Of a DNA stretch of 64,000 bases, positions 10,901 to 23,189 are shown one piece after another. Within the stretch, counting starts at the first letter, position 1. The number at the start of each line of letters is the position of its first letter. A program made the translations under genes and the position numbers. Under the pieces are notes generated by a model that was given only the letters and a program-made list of their open reading frames with translations, made no database searches and was not told the DNA's origin. The DNA lies in the NCBI GenBank assembly GCA_009746045.1, contig RPFO01000629.1, forward strand, positions 778,801 to 842,800, written 5' to 3'. Source of the stretch: Mesostigma viride (Eukaryota > Streptophyta > Mesostigmatophyceae > Mesostigmatales > Mesostigmataceae).

Positions 10901-11335
10901 GACTGTACAGGCCAATGCCCCAGTGGGCGAAAGCACGGGTAACAAGCACATTTAACGCGACAGGGGCGCGCGTCTAGAGGCGTTCCGTACCTTTTTCAGG
11001 GTCCCGTATACGAAGACAAGGTGCAGCCGAGGATTCGGGGGAAAAGGGCACGGGGGCGCTTCGTCGTTCGCGGGCCTGTCAACTGGAACCAACAGCTCCC
11101 CTTTTGGAACCTGGTTTTCAACTGTAGACGACTCGGGCTTAGTGCTGGTGGATACTGTGGCCACTGCACGGACTGGGCGTGAGGACTTGAAAATCTGCGG
11201 CGCGTCTGTTCGTCGCCCAGGCCGGGTTCCGTCAGCTGTGCTACTTCGCGATTGCCTCGTCGACGGAGTTCTTGCGAAGGAGGGGCTAAGCCGCCAGAGA
11301 GATGCCGAAACCGAGACGTGGTGGACAGACGACAT
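7985..11335 (-). CDS. AIG2-like gamma-glutamylcyclotransferase, 4 exons
   Basis: Exons on the minus strand: 11,335-10,991; 9,415-9,271; 8,679-8,603; 8,302-7,985, encoding 294 aa. All introns are GT-AG with matching phases. Family members cleave gamma-glutamyl dipeptides, releasing 5-oxoproline (glutathione turnover). Residues 1 to about 100 are Ser/Thr/Arg-rich and acid-poor, like a plastid transit peptide. The fold starts at VFVYGTLKK (107-115), the nucleotide-like loop of the family. It continues with FYNYTLVQEAL, FLGTGQTKEKYPLV, VPFLLDLPSRG, then GELYAV (169-174) and FDVKEGV, where Glu186 fits the catalytic position. The last exon starts GYYSRKTVDVV and carries the AYF strand. Closest in layout to the plant AIG2-like group. 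Intron 1 (10,990-9,416) holds an 800-bp tetranucleotide array. The start is the first in-frame ATG. Confidence 0.87.
9874..10686. repeat. Tetranucleotide array (GGGC)n then (GGGT)n
   Basis: About 300 bp of imperfect GGGC repeats (9,874-10,172) change abruptly into about 510 bp of nearly pure GGGT (10,174-10,686). A single interruption near 10,425 shifts the phase. The array lies wholly in intron 1 of the GGCT gene, which is transcribed from the other strand, so the pre-mRNA is C-rich and the G-rich strand is the template. The long THPP/GGWV open frames across it are repeat artefacts. Confidence 0.97.
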
Positions 11336-13081
11336 AGCACTGGTAGATATGCAAGGCAGAACGGGCGCAGCCCAGTCAAAATCAAAAAGGATACTAGGAA
11401 GCGAAAGGGCCGTATTAAAAACTATTAGGGTGCCTACACCATTCTACGATCGGAATCATTAGATGGATTGGAGCCAAGGTCATGAAGGCATGTTTTCTCA
11501 ACCATAATCGTACCTGTTAACTGGCCGTCAACGGTGGGAATGGCAGCTTGTTGCCAAGTAATAATATTAATGGGGTATACAACCCACAGGTATTATGACA
11601 AGACAATAATCACCCCCAGTAATAACGCAGCAAACCGAAAACGTCGGAGCCAGCAAGATTGATAATTGCGCCAGCCCTGAATCCTGATGAGCTTCGGGTG
11701 GTATTGTAACATGTACTGACTACTGTGGGGGTTCTCTGCTGCCCATGTGCGGCGTGGGACACAACAACAACAACAACAACATTACTTACTGTGGGGTTGA
11801 AGGCAAGACCCGATCGCGAGGCCTTCCATCGCAGAAGATTATGGCCAAGTATGGCACCGTACCGGTATGTCAGAGATTTGGTGCGCGGGCAGGCGAGAGG
11901 AAAATCATTCATCTCTAGTCTGCCAGGACGCGACGGCACGGACTTTGGCGGGGAAAGCCGAAGTTTCTCGTGGTCCGGAAAGCGCAGATACAGTATCTCG
12001 AGACTTTGATTGACAGCGTGGCACCTGGCACTGCATTGCTTCTTTATTAATTCTGACATGTCACGTCGTTATCCGAAATCTTTATCCCCAAAATAATAAT
12101 TTGCAGAAGGAATAGACGGAAGAATTAGTTCGTGTGGTGTCGATTACGTGCCCCTGGCCACGGCCCAGGCGCGGCGCTGCATCTGCTCGCAGAATGTTAT
12201 TGCTTGCTAAACTACAGTAGCAGGCTAGCAGCCTCTCCAGCCACCGTGCTGCAGCAGCCAGCAGCTCCAACATTTTGGTCACCGCACCGATTGGCAAAGC
12301 TATAACCTACGCCGTATTAAGGGAGGGACCATGGCCGCCCGTGGGTAAAACACACATTTGCGGTTTGGTGAAGACGTAATATCAAGGCGTGCGTCCGCGT
12401 TACATCATCTACTCATGTTTGGTATGTCTCGGGCACTTCACAATTCTTGCTGGGGAGAGCACGAGCATGGAAGCTGCCATGTCGAAGAGTCCCACGTTGA
12501 ATAGACTTTGCCAAGTGGGAAATTTGCTATATTAGAGTTTGAAGACAATGGCGGACATGGCAAGGCTTTCACTCCAGGAAAGGATTAAGCTTCATTCAGA
12601 TTGTAAGTCTTTGAAAGTAGATATATGTATCTTCGAACCTATGGGTAGTTGACGGTTAATATGGCCGTGTGTCACACTTATGTATTATTACCAATTGCGT
12701 TAGGGTTGGGGGGGGCTCGAGTGCGTTGAGGGCTGGGGGAAGAGTTCTCTTCTCGAGGATTCTATGCCGGATAAAGTATATCTGCCGTGTGCACGACGCT
12801 GCACTCTGCCTGCCTTGCACCGTTTATTCCCAAGTTAAACTTTCTATCTGGCGCTTCCCCTTCCGGGTTGCTATTGATTACAACCGGCTTCCTCATGTGT
12901 GTCGGCGTTATGATTCTCGTGCCACACCTGCTGTTGGCATATATCTGTGTTGTGTTGTCTGATTGATGTCTGTTTTGATGGCTTCTCAACCGTTTTGGTC
13001 AACGGTGTCGTCTCGTTTGCTCCTGGCTCTCTGCATGGTGTGGCCCTGGATGCGTTCCTTTCGACACGTCAATGAGACAAT
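11336..13081. promoter_or_regulatory. Divergent intergenic region, GGCT(-) / SURF6(+)
   Basis: 1.75 kb separates the start codons of two divergently transcribed genes and must contain both upstream regions. No TATA box or known element could be assigned. Open frames of 94 and 149 codons at 11,610-12,059 overlap each other on opposite strands and look like nothing known. Confidence 0.5.
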
Positions 13082-16000
13082 ATGTCTGCTGTTGATTCCA
13101 TGGTCTTTGTTGATTGCCAAACAGTTTTCAACCGGCTTGTGGATTGCGTGCCTGCGAAGTTCTACATCCCAAAAGAAGAGCCAGACGATGCATCGGTAGG
13201 GGCCTTTGAACTGCTACCCAGACATGCCCACACTGCTCACAAGGGCGCATACGATCGCACGGACAAGCCATACTGTTCACAAGGGTACGACTGCATACGA
13301 CGGCACACACAGGCTATAGTGTTGGAAGGGCAGCGCGGAGCATAGGGCAGCTCTGGAGGGTTTCAGGGCAGCCGCACAACTGGCCATGTTTCAGCAATCC
13401 TCCAAGTTACCCCATGTGTCCCCAAGTGCCTGTAGTGCTGTCAGGAGCCATCGTTGGGAGCCGGGGCCGTGCAGGAAGGCATGGCATGCACCTTTCCAGG
13501 TGTTTCCCTGATGCTAGCCCTGCGCGGTGGCGGGCACCTCGCACGCTCGCACGGCTGGCGGTGGCCCCCGCAGGAACATGGTGGGCAGGGCCATATCCCG
13601 GTAGTGGGTTCGATGAGGGCCATGTCCCGGTAGTGGGTTGGATGAGGGCCATGGCCCGGTAGTGGGTTCCATGAGGGCCATGACCCGGTAGTGGGCTCCA
13701 TGAGGGCCATGACCCGGTAGTGGGTTCGATGAGGGCCGTATCCCGGTAGTGGGTTCGATGAGGGCCATGGCCCGGTAGTGGGTTCGATGAGGGCCATGGC
13801 CCGGTAGTGGGTTCGATGAGGGCCATGGCCCGGTAGTGGGCTCCATGAGGGCCATGTCCCGGTAGTGGGTTGGATGAGGGCCATGTCCCGGTAGTGGGTT
13901 CGATGAGGGCCATGGCCCGGTAGTGGGTTGGATGAGGGCCATGTCCCGGTAGTGGGCTCCATGAGGGCCATGACCCGGTAGTGGGTTCGATGAGGGCCAT
14001 GACCCGGTAGTGGGTTCCATGAGGGCCATATCCCGGTAGTGGGTTCGATGAGGGCCATGTCCCGGTAGTGGGTTCGATGAGGGCCATGGCCCGGTAGTGG
14101 GTTCGATGAGGGCCATGGCCCGGTAGTGGGTTCGATGAGGGCCATGTCCCGGTAGTGGGCTCCATGAGGGCCATGGCCCGGTAGTGGGCTCCATGTGGAG
14201 AGATGCGTGGGTCGAGGGGGAGCATGGTGGTCATCCTCACTCGGGGCGCGGGGCCATGTGCGCGTGCCGAAGGGGGAGATTGCGTGGGTGGAGGCGGCAG
14301 CCAGTTGTCAAGGCACATGTGGCATCACGATTACATGTCACCCAGTCTGCTGATTCATGGGAAGGTGCACATAGAGTCAGCAGATGGGGAGATGCAATAA
14401 TACTAACATATTTCACGGCATCCTGTTTCTTGAGGGCTCATTTCCCGCAAGACAAAGGGCTAGCAAGTCAGGCATGGCCATGAGGTGTGACACGTGAGGG
14501 ATGTTCCAACCACGCATGCAACGGGGGCTGTCGCATGCAACGGGGGCTGTCGCATGCAACGGGGGCTGTCGCATGCAACGGGGACTGTCGCGCTGCACAG
14601 CTTGGAGCTTGTTCCCCACTCCTCTGCCCTTGGCGGATGCCCCGAGGCCGTCTGCATGAGGTGGTGGGATGCCACTCTCGTCGCTGATGTCGGCCAGGCT
14701 GCAGGGTAATGTCGCTGATGTCGGCCAGGCTGCAGGGTAATGTCGCCGGCATGCGATGTGCTGCTGACGTCCGCCATCGACCCACCACGCAGCACCTTGC
14801 GCCATCGACCCACCACGCAGCACCTTCCGCCATCTACCCACCACGCAGCACCTTCCGCCATCTACCCACCACCCAGCACCCTCCGCCATCGACCCCACCA
14901 CGCAGCACCTTACGCCATCGACCCACCACGCAGCACCTTGCACCATCGACCCCACCACCCAGCACCTTCCGCCATCGACCCACCACGCAGCACCTTGCGC
15001 CATCGACCCACCACGCAGCACCTTCCGCCATCGACCCCACCACCCAGCACCTTCCGCCATCGACCCCACCACGCAGCACCTTCCGCCATCGACCCACCAC
15101 GCAGCACCTTCCGCCATCGACCCCACCACGTAGCACCTTCCGCCATCGACCCACCACGCAGCACCTTCCGCCATCTACCCACCACGCAGCACCTTCCGCC
15201 ATCTACCCACCACCCAGCACCTTCCGCCATCGACCCACCACGCAGCACCTTGCGCCATCGACCCCACCACGCAGCACCTTCCGCCATCGACCCCACCACG
15301 CAGCACCTTCCGCCATCGACCCCACCTCGCAGCACCTTCCTCCACAGGGAGGGCCATTCATCCCGTGTGGGCGGTCAGTGTGTCGTAGATGCACGATCGG
15401 CAAATATTGCCAGCACAAGCTCATGCACGGGTGGCATGGCCAAGTGTCCTCGGGTGCCCATAATCCTCCCCATGCTCGTTCACGTGTGCGCGCCCACCAT
15501 GCATTCTACTGCCTGCTGCCTGCTGCCACTGGACGTCCTGTGGCCAGGGCCCGTTCAAGCGCGGGAAGAAAAGTATTTCTGCCAAACTCGCCGCCAAGAA
15601 GGAGGGAAAGAAGGCCAAGCGGGCACGGGTGGGTTTCTCACACCGGTAGCAGTGGGCCCTTGGCGTGCTTGCACCGCATGCTGTAGCCGTGGTGGGGAAG
15701 AGCCAGGTGGCGCCTGCGCATGCTCCCCTGTGGTGGGCGGGCGCCATAGTGGGCTTGATAGGGTATTATCCCATTGACTGCATGTGAAGTGTGCTGAACT
15801 GGCCGCAGTATCTATTTGAGGAGAACGTAATACTGTGTAAAGAGTACGTTTTCTAGGAAGAATTTTTTTTTCAGTAGATTTTTTTATGCAAGCACATGCT
15901 TTTTCCAAACTTTTCACATCAAATGAAAAAAGTTGAAGCAGAATGCTTGTAAATCGCTGTGTTTTTTTGCCAGGTGCTGTGCTCGTTTATTTTTTATTTC

Positions 16001-19000
16001 TATTATCAATAAAATTAAAAACAAATTTTTGTTCTAATTTATATTTTTTATTAAAATAACAGGATTTCAACCTTTGCATTCGCTTGCTTACTAGTGCTAG
16101 TGACTGTGTTGCACAACAATGCAATGTGCTGTTTGCGGTTCGGCTGCCCGCTGTTGACTTTGGTTGCTGGCACACGGCAGGTCCACGCGCACTAGAACCA
16201 GCCTAGCCACGAGTCAAGTGTTCCGTTGTTCAGTTTTGTTTCCTGTCGTTGCATCCTATACCTTTTGCTGCCCCTCTCCCACGGTCCTGCCCTTCTTTTC
16301 CATTCCCCCTCCCTCCCAGCTGGACCCCCTGGCCAGCGTGAACACAGTGGAAGCGGTGCGGCTGAAGAAGGCCAAGGAGGCGGAGGCGGCGGCGCTGGCA
16401 AAGGAGCGAGAGGGCGATGGGGGGGAGGGCCATGAAGGGGGCAGCAACTCAGACAGGGGGGGCGCGCCCGGTAATGCGGGCGAGCCAGCACGTGAGTGTG
16501 CCACGGGAGGCCTGGGCTGGTGTGTGACAGAATGGGTCAGGGGGCAGCTGCCAGCACAGGCTTGGCCGCCACTCCTGTGTTCAGCGTGGGTGGAGGCCTC
16601 CCTTCGCTTGTTGGGGATATGGCAGGTGTTGCGCTTATGTGATGACTACTACGTGGAGGCCCATGGTGTTGCAAGGGCCTGCTGCGCGGTGGATGCTTGC
16701 GTGGTTGATGGTGCCGTGGAAGAAGGGGAAATATTGGGTGCGGTAGGGTAGGTTGCGCGCTACATAATTCCACAAATAGTTTCGCAGATGGCTTGGGGTG
16801 TCCTCAAGCTTGGGGTCTATGAGCTATATGCATTTATGGCAAGTGCTGTCAAATAGAACAACCTACAGGCACGTGCATCCAACTAGCACGGAGGGCAAGT
16901 TTGGAACCAAGGTGGCTTCCTGTTTGCATCAAGAAATGCCGTGTATGAGTTAGCTTTCTATTAGTTTTTTATTTAGCTTCCTATTGGCTTCCTATTGGCT
17001 TGTTGTATCGTGGATTCTCTAGGGCCTTGGACTCCCTGGTTAATGCACATGTGCGAGCGGCCCTGCTTGGTGGCTCCTCTGGCTGCCCCTTTGTGCTTGC
17101 CAACCTGTGTGCTAACCTGTGTGCTAACTTTGCTAACCTGTGTGCCAACTTTGCCAACCTGTGTGCCCTTGCTTGGTCACGCACGGTTGCCACCTGTCGC
17201 GCAGCCAAGCGGGCGATGAGCCATGAGGAGCTCAAGCAGAGGCTGCACCAGCGCATTGAGGTAGGCTGCGCAGTGGGCGCTTTTGCCGAGGGAAGGGTAG
17301 AACACCGTTGGCCTGCAGGCAAGGCGGGGCAGGATACCCAGCCGCATGCAACGACACGGTTGCCGATATAGCCTTTCTACTCTTCCCTGTATTCTTATCC
17401 ACAGCATTAACCCGTGCGCTAGCCTGCTCAACACGCTTGTGCAATTATGCTCGCACACATGCACATGTGCGCCTATGCGTGCACGCGCAGGAGATGCGTG
17501 CGCGCCGGCACGCAGAGAAGGCGGAGGACAGCAAGAAGCGCAAGGCGGAGGAGGCCAAGTCCTGGCGCAAGCAGGCCGAGGGGGCCGCGCGCAAGAAGCC
17601 ACGGGGGGAGCCGGACAAGCCGACGACAGGGGGGGCGGGGGGGCAGGACCAGGGTACACTTGCTGGGGTGGCGGGTGTCAATGGCATCATCCCACGGCCA
17701 AAGGGGGGGCTGACCTCCACGCAAGCCTTGAAGGTGGGTGGTGGCCATGAGGAAGGCTCCAGTGTCTACCTGTGCTTGTGTCGTTGCCAACCACACGCCT
17801 GCCATGTCTACAAAAGTGCCATGGTGGCAGCTGGCCGAGCTCGTCGCTGTTGTCACTGTGGTGGCGGACCCCAGCTTCAAATCTTCTGGTGCACGCTCGC
17901 CTTCTTTAGCTGCACCACCCGTAGGCGCGCCTTCTTTAGCTGCACCACCCGTGGAGGGCTTCCTTTCCCGCCCATTCGTGCATGTCGACCCGCCTTGTTG
18001 CTGGCTGGCCCGTGCGCCCTCTTGCCACACTGCCGAGCCACTCTCACGAGGTGCCTCGTTCCCACCCCATCCTCACCCATGTTCTGTCATCCCCCCCCCC
18101 TCCGCCTTCAACTGGCAACCTTGCCTCTGACCCCCTCCCCCCCCCCCCCCCCCTGCCCAGGCGACGGTGGAGGCCACTCTGCGCTCGGAGGCGGGGGGTG
18201 GCATGGTGTTCCCTCAGATGGTGGCAACACCTGGCAACGTGGACGAGCTACTGGAGGAGCGGTGGCAGCAACGCCAGCAGAAGAAGAAGGGCGGGGACAA
18301 GGCGCATGCGCTGCAGAAGGTGAGGGCCAGGGGGGTGAGAAAGCGTGCACGCTGCAACGGGTGGGGGCCGTGGAGGGGAGGGGGCCCACGGGATGTGCGT
18401 GCCCAAGGGCAGCAAGCCTGGGTGGCGCCAGCTGTTGGCGAACAGGCTGTGCGCAGCCAGGTTGCAAGTGTTGTCATAATAAAACTCGCCATCGTGATTA
18501 GGATGGGGAGCATGCCATGGATGACGAGCGCACGTATGGTGACCACCATGGCGGACCGGCAGGATGATCCGGCACACGGCACATGGGTTTTGCCGCGCGG
18601 ATGCAACCATTGAGGTTCCTGCTATGACGTGAAGGCTGGCAGATGCCCACTGGTGCCCTTGCCGACCGGGGTGATGGCTAGGGGGCAGGGGCGTGCCCTG
18701 ACCTGGTTGGCCCTGGCCCCATGCGACTACATTGCACACCCTCGCGCTGCGCCCTTGCCCAGGGCCAGTTTGCTTGTGGGAGCACGGCAGTTGCGTGCTG
18801 TGCCCGCGTGGCCATCTCTTGCTTGTTGACTTGAACACTGGTGGTCTACTGCTGGGGGCGTGTTTGTTGACTCGTATACTCGTGGGGGCGTGTGCATGAG
18901 GGGACTTTGTGCATGTGGGGACCTTGTGCATATCTGCGCCAAGGGTCTCATGTGCCTGCTGCTTTGCACTTGACTGCTTGTGTGCGTGTGTGTTTGTGTG

Positions 19001-22000
19001 TGCCTGCGATGGCCCCTTGCCTTGGCGCGTGCCTGCTGGGTGCATGCTGCCTACGCGTGGGCATGGGCGGCCGCGCCTATCGCTGCCATCTATGTATCCT
19101 GACGTGTGCCAGGCCATCAAGCTCAAGGAAAAGATCGCCACCCTGCCGCAGGGACAGCAGGTGTGTGGACAACACGTAACGACCAGTGGTTGATGCATGG
19201 TTTGTGTGTGCCGTAGGGACTGCAGGGGGTGCACGGCCAGTAGTGCGCACGGTGCTTGCTTCCGCCCCTTGCTGCCGCCATGAGCTTTGTTTGTGCATGG
19301 CTTGTTTTGTTGTTGCATGGCGTGTGCAGTTGTTGCTTGTCCCTTTCCCAGGGGCCACCCCGGTTGCTCGGGGTGACTGGCTTTCCTTGGCTGTGTCTCC
19401 TGGGCTCTGTTGTCCTCGTCGGGCTTGATTGGCTGGCATTCCTTTGCAAGCACTTGCCCTGTACCACGCCGAACACATGTACAGCCAGGCAAATGCTTCG
19501 ATGCCTTGGTTTGCGCTTTGACCTGTTCATGCTCGAACACTAGTAATAGCTCCCCACCATCCTTCTTGTCGTAGAGCGTGCACTTACCTACCCTTCCTAT
19601 TGTTGACCCTGCCCCCGCTCACTGTCAGTTGGGCACTTCACAGCAGTGAAGGTGTCGGCGAGCTGCCCCTGTTCATCGCACATTTCACCAAAAGCATGGG
19701 TCATATTCAGTTAGCTTTCATGGCATAAGGTGCTGCGCCATGCTACAGGCGGGCCCCGGCTGCCCTCCGTCCCGCGCCTATCTCCACCCGCTTGTGCACC
19801 GTGCATCTGATACTCCACCCTTCTACTTGCCGTGGCAGGCCATTCATCGTGCTTGTGGACCCTTGCGGCTTGTCTCACGGTGTGCTTCCCTTCCCCTTGC
19901 CTTGTGCACAATTGTCTCCTCTTCACGCCTCTGCGTGCCCTCTCTTGCCCTCTCTGCGCACATACAGATCGCGGAGAAGGCGTCGTGGGACGCAGCGCTG
20001 AAGAAAGCTGCGGGGGAGAAGGTGCGGCCGCCAGCAGCGTTGTGTTGCCCCGCGTCTTTGCCCGTGTGTTTGCCGAAATGGTTGCATCAGGGCAGGCGCA
20101 GGGGTCCTGAATTCGCCAGCCGCCACCATTTCGCTGGCGACCATGTGCTGTTGAATTGCGGTCAAGTGCCACGCTGATTTTGCGCCGGCTTTCCGCCCAG
20201 TCCTCCCTGGGCTCTCCCTCAACACCCGACCTTGCTCACCTTTGCTGCATGGGCTCAAAGCTATATGCAGACACGGGGTCCTGTCATGCGGTCCAACAGG
20301 CCCGAGTGCCTGCCTGCTGTCTGTTACTGTCTGCATCACAAGGGGAGGGGCCCGGTGCCGTGTTGGTGGTTGAAGGGGGGTGGGGGGAGGAAGGGAGGCC
20401 TTAAACTTGCTGTGGAGTTGAAGTGGTGGTCCGTTGGGTTTGGGCCGGGGTGTTGTGCCTTGCGGCTGTCATCCCCCCCTGGCAGGTGCTCAATGACCCC
20501 ACCCTGCTGAAGAAGAGCCTCAAGCGGGAAGCCAAGCTCAAGGAGAAGAGGAAAGCCAAATGGTGCGTGTGACCGGAGAGCTGGTGGGGCAAGACATGGG
20601 GGGGGGGGCGTGGTCGCCTTATGGCCGAGGAGGCCTGGCGCTGCACTCATGCGCCCATGCAGATGACGTCTCGCATGTGACTGACCCCCGTGGGCCGCAT
20701 GCTGGTCGCGTCTTCTGCCACGGTGCAGCTGTGCTGTGTGTTCTCCGGCTTTGTGATGGCTCCTGGGGCCTTGAGCGATAGGTGGTGGCCCCCTGGCCTC
20801 GTTATGTGTGGTTGTGAGCCATGTGATAGTCCCTCAACCCATGTTGCTGGTGATGGTGCCCAGAGTGCCCGTGGGCCATGTACCTAGTTGCCTTGCAACG
20901 TGCCCATGGCTAGTCAGGTTAGAAATATCTTCCGGCTTCTTCCAGGTTCTTGATGAAGCCTCTCTCCCATTTGTAGCTTCAGGAGTCACACGCCGTGCTA
21001 CGGCCAACTAGCGTCGGCTGCTGCCGTTGCCATCTCCCGTTGCTGGCTTGTTCGTGCCAACTTTTAAACTGTATAGGACTTGGGACTTCTCTGCAGGAGC
21101 AGTCTGTACTAAACAAGGCAGCTGGAGCAGGATTGAAAGCAAAGGGAGGGGGGGCGTTCATGAAAGGTCCGGGAAGCTGTATGGTCTAGTGCGATGCAGG
21201 CTGGTGCATATTGTGAGAGTGTCCGGCATGTTGTTTGAATGCCTGGTGTTCCATTTGTACCAGCAAGAAAACTCCCAAAGCCACTCCTTGGGCAGAGACC
21301 AGACGATCAACGGGCGATCCTCGGGGGGACTTTGCTCGCACCCTGCTGCGCCTTGCATGTGTGTATGGAACGCATGATCCTCAGGGTCATCCGCTAGATC
21401 GTTTGCTCATGGAATAGGTGGTGTGATAACCATAGCATTCCCAGCCACATGTCCGGTCCTAATGCAATGGTGTCGCTCGCTGGTGTCATTGCCCCGTGCC
21501 CCCCGCCCCACCCCACCCCACCCTCCCCCCGCGTGTCTGTGTGGTCACGCGCGGCGCTTGCTTCCTTGTGCTGGCGCCCGCAGGAAGGAGCGCCTGAGCG
21601 CGCAGGAGGAGGAGATGAAGCAGGCGCAGCAGAAGAGGAATTCCAACCTCAAGGCGCGGGCGGACCTCAAGAAGGTGGGGGCCGGGCTAGCATGCTTGTC
21701 ATGCTTGCAGCCGCCACGGTCGTCTTTGTCACCACACTTTGTCACCTCCTAGTTTTGCCCTCTGCGGGGCACTGCGCTTGTGCACACATCCATGGTTTCC
21801 TGTGCTGGGGTTGCTTTCAGTTTTGTTGTTATGGCCCTGGCTAGGTTTTTAATGACTTCACGTTTTTCTCTGTACCTGTTGTGCTGAAAGTATGGGAGTT
21901 GTGAAATTGGTGTTTTCACGATATGTATGCCTACATGGTTGTGTGCGTTTTTCAATTTTTCTTCATGTGGGAATCGCCATGTGCCGTTAAGGCACGTTCC

Positions 22001-22453
22001 TCCCACGTATCGTCGTAGTTACCGGTGGCGTTGCATGCTGGTGTGGTGGCGCGCTGGTGTTTTTTGCGTGGGCCTGCACCAGCAGGTGCACGTATTACGT
22101 AAGCAAGCAGGCTAGTCGCAAGCAAGCAGGCAATTGTCGCTAGTCCATGTGGCTAGGTGTGTCTTGCGTGGGGCCTTTTTCTTCTACGCAGGTAAGTGTA
22201 GAGTAGGACAAGTGGTCGATGTCAGGGGTGCACATCCAGCAGTGTTTGCCTCATGTAGTCTTTTCTTCATATGCTGTCCCCGATAGGGGCATTTATATTA
22301 TTCAACATCCTGAACGTATTGGCATGCATGCTGTTTGCTGTTGTGTGGCGGTTGCAGGAAAACCAAGTTAACAAGGCACTGGGCTTGAAGAAAAAGAAGA
22401 AGCCATCTCGGCCAGGATTCGAGGGTCGCAAGCAGGGATATATCAATAACTGA
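13082..22453 (+). CDS. SURF6: SURF6-family ribosome biogenesis protein, 11 exons
   Basis: Exons: 13,082-13,195; 15,548-15,628; 16,320-16,491; 17,205-17,260; 17,491-17,733; 18,161-18,319; 19,113-19,160; 19,968-20,021; 20,486-20,562; 21,584-21,674; 22,358-22,453, giving 396 aa with every junction GT-AG and in phase. SURF6 (yeast Rrp14) is a nucleolar RNA-binding protein needed for pre-rRNA processing. The N-terminus has the family signature FNRLVDCVPAKFYIPKEE. Residues 39-222 are Lys-rich (FKRGKKSISAKLAAKK; SHEELKQRLHQRIE). The C-terminal domain carries KASWDAALKKAAGEK (294-308), TLLKKSLKREAKLKEKRKAK and KKPSRPGFEGRKQGYINN at the end. Length is normal for the family. Some exons are only 48-56 bp. 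Intron 1 (2.35 kb) contains two minisatellites. Exon 2 is the least certain, supported by phase and composition. Confidence 0.9.
13589..14192. repeat. 29-bp minisatellite, about 21 copies
   Basis: The unit reads roughly GGCCATGTCCCGGTAGTGGG followed by TTCGATGAG, with variable positions. It lies in SURF6 intron 1. Because 29 is not a multiple of 3, each frame reads an 87-bp (29-residue) super-repeat, which gives long false open frames on the minus strand. Confidence 0.97.
14513..14588. repeat. 19-bp tandem repeat, 4 copies
   Basis: Unit GCATGCAACGGGGGCTGTC, in SURF6 intron 1 between two larger arrays. A 31-bp duplication (gtcgctgatgtcggccaggc…) follows at about 14,681-14,742. Confidence 0.9.
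14770..15345. repeat. 28/29-bp minisatellite, about 20 copies
   Basis: The unit reads GCCATCGACCCACCACGCAG then CACCTTCC, with a one-base length variant (CCCACC or CCCCACC). It lies in SURF6 intron 1, 200 bp before exon 2. Mixed 28/29 lengths keep several frames open on both strands; none is a gene. Confidence 0.97.
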
Positions 22454-22683
22454 TCAAATGGTGGTATGCTTTGTATACGTTGTTAAGGCAGTTTAGAACC
22501 TTTTAGTCACACTGCCAGAAAAGAATAAGGCATTGAAGAAGGCTGAATCTTAACAAGGATTTGAGGGTCGCAATCCAGCATTTCAACAACCCATCGAGGA
22601 TAACTGAGATATGTATGGCATGAAGCAAGAAACAGACGGATTTCGCGTCCCCATATGTATTCACGTCAATGCCGGAAATTTGA
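22454..22683. other. 3' flank of SURF6
   Basis: Probable 3' UTR and flank. A segment near 22,555-22,580 ('ggatttgagggtcgcaa') resembles the last SURF6 exon at 22,414-22,432, suggesting a small decayed duplication of the terminal exon. Confidence 0.4.
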
Positions 22684-23130
22684 ATGCAAAACTCAAAAAA
22701 CGAAAACGCTGACGTTTTTAGAAATATTATAACGAACAATCTGAGCGCTCTCGCGTCCAGAATTTCATCTCCTCATTTGACGGAGACTTGGAGACACGAT
22801 CCGCATTGTGCTGCAGCTCTGCCCTCCGGCCCCGAAGGCAGCGGTGCCACTAGCCAAGCACTAGTGGCCGCCTCTCCCCACGGGCTCGCCTCGCCGGCGG
22901 CATCGCCTGCATGCATGAGCCCAAGCGCAGTCGCCCTGCCAGACCGGGCTGGGATGCGTACGCCAGCCAGCCCAGCTTTTTTGACAAGATCACCCGGCAC
23001 GACCGACTCAGGACTGAGCTACGTGTTTGGGGGATTGCACGCCTAGTATTGCACCCACAGGGGATGTCGGATCGTTTTGACGGATCCGACTGTGCACCCT
23101 GTGGGCTGGGGCATGCCTGAACTATCAAGG
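22684..23130 (+). pseudogene. Fragment of retroelement ORF1 (copy E)
   Basis: The segment ALPSGPEGSGATSQALV resembles the ORF1 leader of copies B (SPSGPAGSGGTSRALV) and C (GDPSQALVVHSS), followed by the same Ser/Pro-rich spacer. It breaks off near 23,050 and is followed by the non-coding repeat also found after copy C. Confidence 0.55.
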
Positions 23131-23189
23131 AGACAGCCAGCGCAGCTATGTACGCCTACCCTGGCCCCCACCCACGCACAGCTTAAGGG

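Noticed and set aside
9867-10949. 360-codon minus-strand and 290-codon plus-strand frames of THPP / GGWV / RPPA repeats
   Set aside because: They are translations of the GGGC/GGGT array in GGCT intron 1, open in several frames only because the repeat has no stop codons.
11610-12059. 149-codon minus-strand gene between GGCT and SURF6
   Set aside because: Overlaps a 94-codon frame on the other strand, contains a poly-Val run from (ACA)n, and shows no family features.
13407-15777. Long repetitive frames such as HYRAMALIEPTTG and VDGGRCCVVG / AIDPPRSTLRH
   Set aside because: Products of the 29-bp and 28/29-bp minisatellites in SURF6 intron 1, open on both strands.
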